From positions 682,001 to 746,000 of the forward strand of contig MU385718.1 in assembly GCA_022497155.1 (NCBI GenBank): a stretch of 64,000 nt of DNA. The letters run 5' to 3'. The first letter of the stretch is position 1, and every line of letters starts with the position of its first letter. The notes under the pieces were generated by a model. That model searched no databases and was not told where the DNA came from. It saw only the letters and a program-made list of their open reading frames with translations. The translations under genes were made by a program, and so were the position numbers. Positions 45,679 to 55,598 of this stretch are shown piece after piece. This DNA comes from Whalleya microplaca (Eukaryota; Ascomycota; Sordariomycetes; Xylariales; Xylariaceae).

Positions 45679-46368
45679 TTATCGGTATGGCTTCATTGCA
45701 ATTACTTTCACGCCAAGCTCCCTTTGAATAGATGTCGACGTCGCCTGCGTATAAAACCCACTCAGCTCAAGCGTCCGAAGCTTCGGCTGCGATTTCAGAA
45801 TTGCAGCAACTTCCTTAATTAGATCTTGATTCTCGTCTTCCTTCCACAGTCTTTCAGCCATCAATGCCACAAGATCTTTGATGCGGTCCCTGTACGGTTC
45901 CAATGGGCGATTATACACCCGTAAGAGCTCTGATGCCACTTGAATGTCCACGTGTTGAATTTCCTTAATGCCCTCGAGCATCATCATCAGCCTCTTCAAC
46001 ACGGGCTTGCTATAAGGGTAAGAGAGAACGATGGATAGATTGCGGATTTTTGTGGGCGTAAACGGGACCATAGCTCGGAGGGAGGCCTTATCACCTGATA
46101 ACGTAGCTTCAGCATTCTGGTATATTATGGACTGTGCTTCGTTGTGGATACGCCTGCAGGTTTTCAGGAGAGCTGGATATCTATCGAGCGTCGTCGATAG
46201 GTCACGACGAGAATCTGGTTGTCTTGGGATCCGTTTCACAAAGTCTCGTGGTTTAAAAAATTTAACTTTACCTGTGTCAAAGTAGTTGACAGCACAGTAA
46301 GAATAGATCTCGTTCAGGATCTCAGGTGGCATCCTCATGAGGGGAGATTGCAGTTGTTGATAAGCCAT
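45679..46368 (-). CDS. F-box-like / DUF7730-type protein
   Basis: A single-exon frame of 229 aa starts with ATG at 46366-46368. The N-terminal motif SPLMRMPPEILNEIYSYCAV is a degenerate F-box of the kind that opens many expanded fungal families (LxLPxElRxxIY), followed by YPALLKTCRRIHNEAQSIIY, the second hallmark (LLxTCRxIxxEA). The rest is helical with LKRLMMMLEGIKEIQHVDI and ends with LRTLELSGFYTQ. These families are highly expanded in Pezizomycotina and mostly uncharacterised; a link to ubiquitin ligase complexes is inferred. The gene lies between the two inverted repeat copies. Confidence 0.75.
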   Translation of the reverse strand: MAYQQLQSPLMRMPPEILNEIYSYCAVNYFDTGKVKFFKPRDFVKRIPRQPDSRRDLSTTLDRYPALLKTCRRIHNEAQSIIYQNAEATLSGDKASLRAMVPFTPTKIRNLSIVLSYPYSKPVLKRLMMMLEGIKEIQHVDIQVASELLRVYNRPLEPYRDRIKDLVALMAERLWKEDENQDLIKEVAAILKSQPKLRTLELSGFYTQATSTSIQRELGVKVIAMKPYR

Positions 46369-47708
46369 CGTACCTGCACTCTGCAGTTGCGCAAACGGTA
46401 TGAGTATCGGTTCGATTGAATTGCAAGAGACTTGGCAAGTCTCTAGTATGAAAGGAATCGAGAAGATGCTGTAAATGAGGCGATCTGATTAGAAGGCTGT
46501 TGTGCTAGCCCAATCCTGAAAACGATAACCGTCAGATATGCGATGCGACTTACCTGCAAGAAATAACTTATTTGGGAGTATGTTCGCACAGATGTTCCTG
46601 GTCGAATTGTCGAAATTTCGGAGCTTGCAGATTGGCAATGATCTAGTGGAAAGTAAATGTGGTGGCTTCTGTCGGGACCTAGGGTATTGACACATGATGG
46701 TGTTGTTAAAAGGTGCATGCACCAAACGCACAGGTCGACAATGAACTAGACCTTAAAATATTGAACAATAGTGGAAGTCACATTTACCCTAAAATACTTA
46801 AGTACGTACTACTTCTATGATAAAGCAAACACGGGACAATAATAGAACGAAGACAAGCTTAGCTACCTATTCAGGAGTCCATGGATGAGTCACTACATGT
46901 GCATGACATGTTTTGACAATTGGAGTTGAAGGAGAGCTTCGTATTATCACTATTCGGAGGTATAAGCAAATAAGAACCAGGTGAATTCAAAGAATTTTGT
47001 GATTACAGTGAAAGATTCATGTTCAGTGTCTTACATATGTATTTTACATACAGTCGTGACCCCCATCTCTGTACAGGTTCAGAATATGTCAGTTAGCTTA
47101 CTATCCATTTATATTCAGCCCTCATTTTTGCTCATGAGTAGGTATATTTAGAGCACTTTCTAGGTAAGTACTTGACCAAATTTCCATCTAATGATCCTTG
47201 AACATAAACCTCTTGGGGTTGTGTATATCTTATTTTATAGCTCTGTCCTTCATCCATATGATGCGCTTGGGATAAGAGTATGCACCGTATAGTCATAGGG
47301 TAGTTGCCAATATGGTACAAAGTAATGAGAAGTATGGTGACTTCAATAGTACAAGGTGAAGCTGTATGAAATCGGCAGAGCCCCTTATATCTACATATAT
47401 AGGCGGCCGGCCATACGTAGGCCCGTAAGACCCTCAGCCCTATCGGGCGTATCTTCACAGGTAGCACTATCATAATCTGCTCCATAATTTTATGAGGGTA
47501 CTGTGCCATGGCCTGCATAATTTGAAAGCCTGAATAGGCACTCAAAGCTATCGAAGAAAAAAAGATATATATACAGGTAGAAATTGAAGATCGGCGACCC
47601 TTCTACCAAATTGTTAGAACCAAAGTGATCACTACCTGAAGGCCCGATTCGAGTAGACGACTTCCAGAGTGTAGAACATATCAATGAATCTCTTCTTAAG
47701 TAAGTGCC
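46369..47708. other. Intergenic with inverted repeat copy B
   Basis: No gene is supported. Copy B of the dispersed repeat is at 47304-47459. A minus-strand frame at 46443-46731 shows nothing recognisable. Confidence 0.45.
47304..47459 (-). repeat. Dispersed repeat, copy B (inverted)
   Basis: Reverse complement homologous to 44886-45041, with the same block order. The pair encloses about 2.3 kb including the F-box-like gene. Confidence 0.75.
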
Positions 47709-48634
47709 TCAGTGACTGGGCTTGACATCACGGGAATGACGTTTCGAGGATGGGGATGCAGCAACAGACGGACCGGGAATCTGGTAGGATTTCAGGTTTT
47801 TCCAAATATCGATTGCAATGCCTGGGTCATTCCTTTGGTAGAACTCAGTTGCAGAAACCCCCTTTGGGACGTTCCCGCCTTCCTTGCCCGAGATCTCGAG
47901 ATTGACACACTACCACAAGAAGTCAGCATTCGTCTTCGCAACAAGAAGCTAAACTGCAATCGACTATCAAGGTTTTATGCTCAGGTCGGGAAGATGCTAA
48001 CCTGAGGATAGAACTCAGCGTCTCCTTTATCGGCCATGTGCAGACCGAATAGCTCGTGTCGCAAAATATAAGGCCCCGTCGGTGTGTCCTCGGGAATGCG
48101 GACGGTAAACTCATCGATAAAACCTTGATCCTCTGGATATACCTTCTTGTGGGCCTCCGTCGTCGCCCACTTTTGCGTGTTCCAGTCTGGAGCGTCTGCC
48201 ATACCACCCTTCACCAGGCCCTCTTCATAAATCTTATAGAATTTGAGGGTCGTCTTGTCCACGCTGGCACAGCCGGCATTGCCACATGGGGCGAGATAGT
48301 GTAACTCGGGCCCCGGGTGTTCAAATCCACCAATTTCGTTGTAACGCCGAAGCACGATCTCGTCGCCTGCATTGACTGGTATAGATGCTTTTGCATTCGT
48401 TGCTCCGTTGTGGCAGATAATATTGGGTCCGTTGATGTCAGATATCGAGACAGGGCCTTCGTCTCCTGTGGTGAACTTCCATGTGACTACATTATTCAGG
48501 TCCTGGTTCTTCGACCAGCGCTCATACCCGGGATACACTTTGCCGTTGACACGAGCGTCACGGACATGGCCATGCCCGAGAACTGCTTCCGGTAAAGTAG
48601 CGAGAGCCAGGAGTATATTATTGAGCGAAGACAT
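47709..48634 (-). CDS. AA9 lytic polysaccharide monooxygenase
   Basis: A copper enzyme that oxidatively cleaves cellulose or related glucans outside the cell. Exons (minus) 48634-48002 and 47909-47709 give 277 aa. Cleavage of the signal peptide after Gly20 exposes His21, the N-terminal residue of the histidine brace (HGHVRDARVNG). His106 in GFEHPGPELHYLAPC is the second brace ligand. His193 in GPYILRHELFGLH and Tyr209 in AEFYPQC complete the active site. The second exon was found by splicing (donor at 48001; CAG then TGT restores FYPQCVNLEISG) and gives the family ending DPGIAIDIWKNLKSYQIPGP, followed by a basic 18-residue tail (SPSSKRHSRDVKPSH). No CBM1 or GPI signal is present. Confidence 0.93.
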
Positions 48635-50935
48635 AATGAAGATGATCCAACAAAACTTAGCGATATTACTTGGGACGAGGAGCAGGAGAACAACAGGAGT
48701 TCAGGACCCTTGGAAAAAACGAGAAAGTGTGCAGAATAAATAGAAATCTACGGAAGACATTACTTATATACATTTATGCTGTTAGTTCTATAGGAAAGAC
48801 CAACTTCCTAGCATTTTGGCCTCCGTCCTGTTCTCGAACAACTGTCATAAGTATATGACACTCTAACTCGTGTAACTCCTTCTAACGGGGATTTGGTAAC
48901 ATCCTTTGTGATTCATCCTTAGGCCTGCATAACAGTCTCACTAAAGCAGTAAATAATTAATATTCGCTGGAATGCTGTGTTCCTCTGGTTATTGTTTTCA
49001 TTTGTGGAAAGAATCTGGGGTCAGGAGAGCGCCTCGGCTGGCGGACTATCCTGTACTTGTCGGAAGGACTTTGTGTGGGGAACCCAAGGCTACCTAAGTG
49101 AAACCTCTCGCAGAGATTTGAACAAACATTTGGGTGGGAATTGATCCTTCCAGATATCATGACCTCACATGATCCGTCGCAATCTGGGGTCAGTACATCT
49201 GCAACCCGAAATCGTTACTACAGTATATATGTGAGAATTCAAGGTTGGATATTGGTTTATTTCTTCGGATAAATCCGAGAATATACTTAGCAGTGAAATT
49301 CTGTTCTACTCATGATTTACTTGCTATCATGCTGGGTACCTACCTCTGTTCCTTTAATAACCAAAGTCGTACATGTGAAATGTCCAGTAGCCAATTACAA
49401 TGGCAGCACACCCCGGTGCAGTTGGCACCTAGGTACCTTGTGCCGTGCATGATCTGATGACGGAACAGTCCCGAGAAGGCATGTCCAAAAACGTGAGTAA
49501 TTTAAGGATGACTTTTACTAATCCTGCGGCTCAACTTTATGTGACATCTGAAGGCCAAGACCAAGGAGTTAGATTCATGTTATAAGGATTTCTTCCAATG
49601 GAATCCTTGCTTCCCCACCAATGTTGTGTAAGGCGCTTCGATTCCGAAGATTCATATTTCACACAAATTATAGCTTCCTTAATCCGGTCTTAGAAAATAT
49701 TGATGTAATTTGAAACTCTGCTAGATGGGACGATGTCTCTTAGTAGCCAGGCTCCGCAGTCAGAGGGCCCAGGCCAAATGGGCATGTGACAAGTATTGGA
49801 TGTTGAGAAGCGGCTGGTACTAACAATCCTGAATCATCCGAACGTACTTTTCATTCTCTCAATGACAGAGCTGTTCCAGAATCTTTTCAATCTCGCAACT
49901 GGTGCTTATTAAGATTTGGTATGGTGAAGGGGAACTGAGCATTAAGTTCGGCATTGTAATATATCAAGTTCAGATAATCCAACGAGGGTTACAAAATCTT
50001 GTTTTCGTCAAACGCCATGCCACCTATTCTGATTTTGGTGGGACCAGCTTGTCAGAGGGAAGTACTGTCCAGGTTCTTGCACACCTACAAGTCAGGATGA
50101 TACAGTATACGTATGTTTCGACCTTGCCAATTTTAAGCTATCAGAGCACCTGGAATTATCTAAGGCTAACCACACATTCAATGTCACTAGGTACATGTAT
50201 GCTCTAGGTGCTCACTGCTCAAGACTGACTACAGCTAAATGAGAATCTGATCGTTTGTATCTATCCCTATAATTTATAGGCTGTATCAGCTACTATGAAC
50301 TGCCGAATTGAGAGGTATTGGCGGTTTAATTCAGGTACTAGCCTAGCTTCAGTGCTGTCTAATCCGAGTCATACATATGGCTATCAGCAATATAGATACC
50401 TAACAGTACACCACACATATCAATACACATATCAACACACACCAGCGACAGGCAGAGCTGCCTATACGAGAGTACGCAGTTCTAGGGCCTTGCGACCGCC
50501 TACTTAATGGAACACGTGGGTGCGATGAGGTATGACTTCGCGTTTCACATCCATCTAAGATGTAATTCCCAGATGTATCCAGTTTTGGTAGCAGCTGTAC
50601 GTAGGTAGAAGATGAAAGCTTGACAGTTGCCCATGACAGGCCCTTAAAGATGCTTGCGATAGAATTATTTTACTGAATTGTCAAATGACACACACAAACT
50701 GTTATCAGGATGTCGTTATCGAGAACAAGCTATTTATTTGTGTGTGCACTGTTACTAGGTATCGTGTGCCTGAAAACGCACCCTTAGGCATCACAGACCA
50801 CCTAATATTTGTAAGTAAATCACACAAAGGAAAGTACAAAAATACAACGAAGTAGTGACTTTTGCATTCACTGTCACTTCTTCATTCCATCTGCTTCATT
50901 TCTTCATTCTCATCACATAATTATCAACTGCTGCC
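48635..50935. other. Gene-poor AT-rich stretch
   Basis: No gene is supported in 2.3 kb. Short frames at 49245 and 49902 are unrecognised. A CACATATCAA-type microsatellite lies at about 50410-50445. The last 150 bases with CATTC/TTCATT words are the likely leader of the oxidase gene. Confidence 0.45.
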
Positions 50936-52520
50936 ATGAAAATGGGTACCATCCTGGATACTACTCCCGTCACCTCCTGCATGGAATCTATCATGGGACC
51001 CCTCGCAAACAAAGGCATTCCCATCAGAACTGCTTCAGATGCTGACTGGGACATCTACTCGAAAGCCTACAACCTTCGTCTTCCTGCCAAGCCTGCGATA
51101 GTCGCCCTCCCTGAAACCATTCAACATATATCTGACGCTGTCATATGTGCATCCGAAAATGGCATTAAAGTCCAGGCTAAGTCTGGTGGTCACTCTTACG
51201 CGTCATTCAGCAATGGAGGCACAGATGGCGCCATGGTGATTGAACTCAAGAATTTTCAAGATATCGAATTTGTCTCTTACAACATTGTCCGCGTTGGCGG
51301 GGGTGTACGCTTGGGTAACTTGGCTGTAGCTATCTACAACAAGGCCAAGCTGGCGCTTTCGCATGGCACCTGTGCTAGCGTTGGTGTCGGTGGACATTTC
51401 ACTCACGGAGGATATGGGCTCTCGTCGCGAACCTGGGGTCTAGCAATGGATCAGATTGTTGGGCTGGACGTGGTGATGGCAGATGGCAGCTATGTCCATG
51501 CGAGCATGAAGGAGAATCCTGATCTCTACTACGTAAGTTGCCCAGCTACAGCTCAAATTAGGGCATCTACTCACCTATAGAAATTTCACGTAGGCCATGC
51601 GAGGCACTGCTGATTCATTTGGGATCGCTGTCAACTTTTACCTTGCCGCGCAACCGGCACCCAAATCAGTGCTCAACTGGCGTGTTGAAATCAATACTGT
51701 CATGAGTAGCGTCGAGAATGCGGTCAATGCATTTTTAAGTATACAGAACTTTACACACGATGCAACTGTCGTTGACCGACACCTGGGATTCAACTTAACC
51801 CTTGGACCTGAATATTTCGCTATAGGGGGCACCTACGTTGGGACCTCTCTTGATCACTTCGCGACTACTATCGTGCCAGCACTACTGAAAGATATTCCGG
51901 AGAAAGCAGTCACTACTATCGAGAAGGTTGACTGGCTTGCGTCACTCAAGCTCCTCAACAACAACGAGGATCTCAATGTGTCTTGGTCAGATACTACACA
52001 CAGCAATTTCTTTGCGAAGAGCGTCACAGTCCCGGAGCCAGGGTTCTCTAGGGAGGCATTGTCTAGCTTCTTTCATTTCCTGTTGAACGAGGGCAAACGT
52101 GCACCCGTTTCTTACTTCATCCTCGTCGACCTGTATGGCGGTGCCGACAGTCAAATCAATACCAAGGATCTTGAGTTCTCAGCCTTTGCCCACCGCGACT
52201 CGTTGTGGGTGATACAACTTTACGGTTATGTGGACAATGACAAGGTGTTTCCGGCGGAGGGCCTGGATTTTGTTAACAGATTGGCAGAGTCCGTGACAGC
52301 GAAACTACCAGAGTATGGCGCATACGACAATTATGTCGACTCCAGCTTGACAAGAGAGCAGGCACATAAGCTTTACCGTGGTGAGAAGATGTCGCAGAAA
52401 CTGAAGGTCATTAAGGAGAAGCTAGACCCGAACAATGTCTTTGAAAATCCCCAATCGATTGCAACGGATGGTGTACTAGGTAAGGGCTCTACGCTTCGAG
52501 TGGCCACACGAGAATCTTAG
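50936..52520 (+). CDS. BBE-type FAD oxidoreductase (AA7-like oligosaccharide oxidase)
   Basis: Exons 50936-51532 and 51594-52520 give 507 aa. A PCMH-type FAD domain (about 50-220) carries His86 in KSGGHSYASFS and Cys146 in SHGTCASVGVGGHFTHGGYG, the two residues that bind FAD covalently in glucooligosaccharide oxidases (AA7). The joint DLYYAMRGTADSFGIAVNF crosses the intron correctly. The C-terminal BBE motif is present (YVDSSLTREQAHKLYRGE, then KLDPNNVFENPQSI). Enzymes of this type oxidise reducing ends of oligosaccharides or act in secondary metabolism. The N-terminus (MKMGTILDTTPVTSC) is not a good signal peptide, unlike most AA7 enzymes, so it may be intracellular or unconventionally secreted. 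Confidence 0.88.
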
Positions 52521-53254
52521 TCGGCTTGGATGCTGGACTCAATTATTCCAGAGCAGGCTGGCCGTAGGGTGGTTGGCATATGCTACACCAAGATCAAGGC
52601 ATAAGGCGTGGTTCTAGCCAACTCTGTCTTGCATAGTAAGGAGAGCAATTGATCTCCAAATCCAGCCTATTTGGCACGTCACGAACTTCCACGAATATCT
52701 GATGAGGAATAGGTACTGATTTCGCAAGATGAATACAAACGCTACATCTATTCAGAGACCCCATTATGTGTATGAACCATTGTAAGTAAGATACATCAAC
52801 TTAATTTGTAAGTTTTCAATTCAACATACATGCCTCAAATTACTTGTTGATATCTGTTTCAGCCCCCTTTTTTTGATTGTCGTAAAGGGACACCTTCAAT
52901 CTTAATAAACCATGTATATCTTGAAACTGTATGTGGTAACAGCTGCTAGCTGCAGCTGCCAGTCTTTTGAAAATTGATAATTTATTGAAGTTTGAAGTTA
53001 TTGGTCCCTCCTTGTTCTTGTAAATAAATTGAAATTTCACAGATGTGTGCATGTTACATGTATCTTTCTAATGGGGGATGTTCTAGCGCCAAGCTGCCAA
53101 ACTGGTAGCCTGTGACAGTGAGGTCCATGCGTCGCATCTGCCTGAAGGATGTCGTCAGCGCTCTCTACCAACATCAAAGCCCAGGACGCGCAATGAACAA
53201 CTGAACCAACAACTCCTACATGCTCTCTATATCCTAACAAAACCACGACATGAT
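52521..53254. other. Intergenic
   Basis: AT-rich 3' region of the oxidase and promoter of the next gene; no coding signal. Confidence 0.45.
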
Positions 53255-54246
53255 ATGGCGTCTGAGAATCGCCTTCCTCCGCCTATACGGCCCTTGGAAC
53301 GACCTTACAACTATGTCTCTCGAGCTCTGATAGCAGCTTCATATCCTCTGCGAGGCATCTACTACTTCCTACGTCATCCAGCGTTCTATCCACTATTTCT
53401 CAGTCGACTGCTCCCTCTATCCCTCCTCTCGTTTCTAGTTTACATGCTCCTCTTTACGTTCGCATTTCTGCCGCAATGGGCTTTCTTAGCCATTTTCCAT
53501 GGTCGGGCTGCTTGGTTTAATGCGGTTGTTTTAGTCTTGGGCGAAGGTCTAGTCATCGTTCAGGGACTGTTCGAGGGATTCTTTGTGGATGAGTGCCGCG
53601 TAGATGTTTTCGATGTAAGTTATATTTACATGAAAAGTCGATCACATATCCTATCTAGAGATCATCATCGGAGATGTATCGCAGAAATAGAACACTAACA
53701 CACGCGCAGGCAACCCTGATCAAAGAAGGCTTTAGCGACATCGTGGCTCCGCACCGAATCCTTTTCCCAGATGCTCCCAATTGTGTCAAGATGCTTGGCA
53801 AGCCAACAAGCCCTGCCGTCTACCAGCCGTGGAGCCTGATCCAGATTGTCGAGCTCATCATCTTTCTCCCGCTCAACCTCATTCCATACGTTGGTACTCC
53901 CGCCTTCATCATCATTACAGGTGCCAGATTGGGAACATTTGCGCATTATAGATGGTTTGATATGAGAGGCCTTACGAAGAAGGAACGCAAGAAGGAGATC
54001 CGTGGCAGGATGTGGGACTATACGTGGTTTGGCACAATAGCGATGGTGCTCGAACTCGTGCCTATTCTATCATTCCTATTTCTCTTGACATCCACGTCGG
54101 GTGCGGCGCTCTGGACGGTCAAGATGGAGCGCCAGGAGAGGGGACTGCAAGCTCCTCCTTCAGCTGCTGTCGCTGCTGCTGCAGGAGACGCGCAGGAGCA
54201 TGATCCTGACGAAGCTCCTCCCCCTTATGAGGATAACCCCATATGA
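53255..54246 (+). CDS. EI24/RRT8-type multi-pass membrane protein
   Basis: Exons 53255-53614 and 53710-54246 give 298 aa. The N-terminal half has ASYPLRGIYYFLRHPAFYPL followed by two close hydrophobic segments. After the joint VDVFDATLIKEG come PWSLIQIVELIIFLPLNLIPYVG and AFIIITGARLGTFAHYRWFDMRG, then a further segment near residue 240. This layout (EI24 domain with a Pro-rich membrane hairpin and G-x-R) is that of the fungal Rrt8/Lds family, which sits on lipid droplets or the spore wall membrane in yeast. The C-terminal tail ends DEAPPPYEDNPI, where PPPY is a WW-domain ligand such as Rsp5/Nedd4 adaptors use. Function in moulds is not established. Confidence 0.82.
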
Positions 54247-55424
54247 GGGTGGAATTCCACATGAGACGGCAGACTAAACTACTTATATAATCAAAATTAC
54301 TTGGGAAGTTCCCGAAGATAGGTCTTGTGCGTTGCCGCCAATACTGATTTGGTTGACTTGTTGCGAATATTGAACTCTAGTTGGATATTGCGGCTAGAAA
54401 TCTGCTGGGCATGTCTACATCAACAGAAAATACTTCGTATGTCAGTACATTTATTACGTGCTTAAATCGGGTAAGTGCTTTGCTTCTATGGTGTCTATCT
54501 CAAGAATACGCCTACGTGTAGGTACCTTAAGCTAGGGATTGCCTGCCGGCCTTTGTGCCCAACACTCCCACCAATTGTGTGGTCAACGGAATGGTCGCAT
54601 GTTCTACAGTCCATGCTGCCTGAGATACTACCTAGGCATACTTGGTTTGGTACTAGGTATGTGCATCCAATACTAAAAGGCAGACTGACTCTTACATTAC
54701 CTACCTGACCTAAAGAATCTTACATGCCAGGTAGATCCATTGTATGGCACGCCAGCTCATCACAGAACTTACATTTACGAAGCTACACTCAGGTAACGTC
54801 ACCAGCGATGAAAACTACTTTAGGTATCCAAAATTCTAATAGGACTTACCCAACTCTCGATGGTCTTCCTAAATTCCCAGGATTACGAAGAAGGAGGGAC
54901 CAGAGGGCACCAGTGTGCAAGAGGTCCTCAATGCCCAGGTGTTCTAGACTTCCAATCGGCTGCAATGTCGAAATACACGGCCCGTACAGTGGGAATTACT
55001 CTATGGCCAGGACAGACAAGATCACATCTATCTAAACCGGAATTCGCAACCTTGGTGGTCTTTTCTGTATAGGTTGTTGCCTGTATGGAACCCGACTGCT
55101 GCGACTAGATGAGTGCAGATGGGAATCGCATGATTTAGAGTTCCAACTGAGGATGGAAAGCAAACGTTGACTGCTCACAGAAGGCACCTAGTGCTCACCA
55201 TATACTCGCCCCTGAGCGCTCACTGTCTGGGTAACGGGAAGGCAAGCTCTTGGAGCAAATGCCTAAACAGAATGTTTGTTGGCGATCGAGACTGCCTGTT
55301 CGAATGCCTTTCAATGGTGGGTGGCGTGCTACTTGTGCTTCATGACAACAGCGCCTTCAACTTACCTTCCGTCGACTGCCCCTGACGGCCTGGGAAGGCA
55401 CAATGGGAGAAACGTTTCAGGAAA
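54247..55424. other. Intergenic
   Basis: No gene is supported. It contains repeated ACCTAGGTA/TACCTA words but no recognisable motif. Confidence 0.45.
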
Positions 55425-55535
55425 AGTCTTCCCATCCTCTTCTCCCAAGTCCCTCGACTCTTCCATCTCTCCCACCCTCTCCAACCCCTCTCTATCTCTC
55501 TCCCTCATTGGGCTTCTCCCATCTTCCACCTAGGT
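55425..55535 (+). promoter_or_regulatory. CT-rich promoter/leader tract
   Basis: About 110 bases are almost pure pyrimidine with some A (TCTTCCCATCCTCTTCTCCC and onward). They end about 65 bases before the ATG of the repeat-protein gene, typical of strongly expressed filamentous-fungal promoters near the transcription start. Confidence 0.5.
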
Positions 55536-55598
55536 ATTGTCGTTCATTCATTACTCGCTATCGATCTACCTCTCTCGGGACTGCAGTTCATATCAAAG

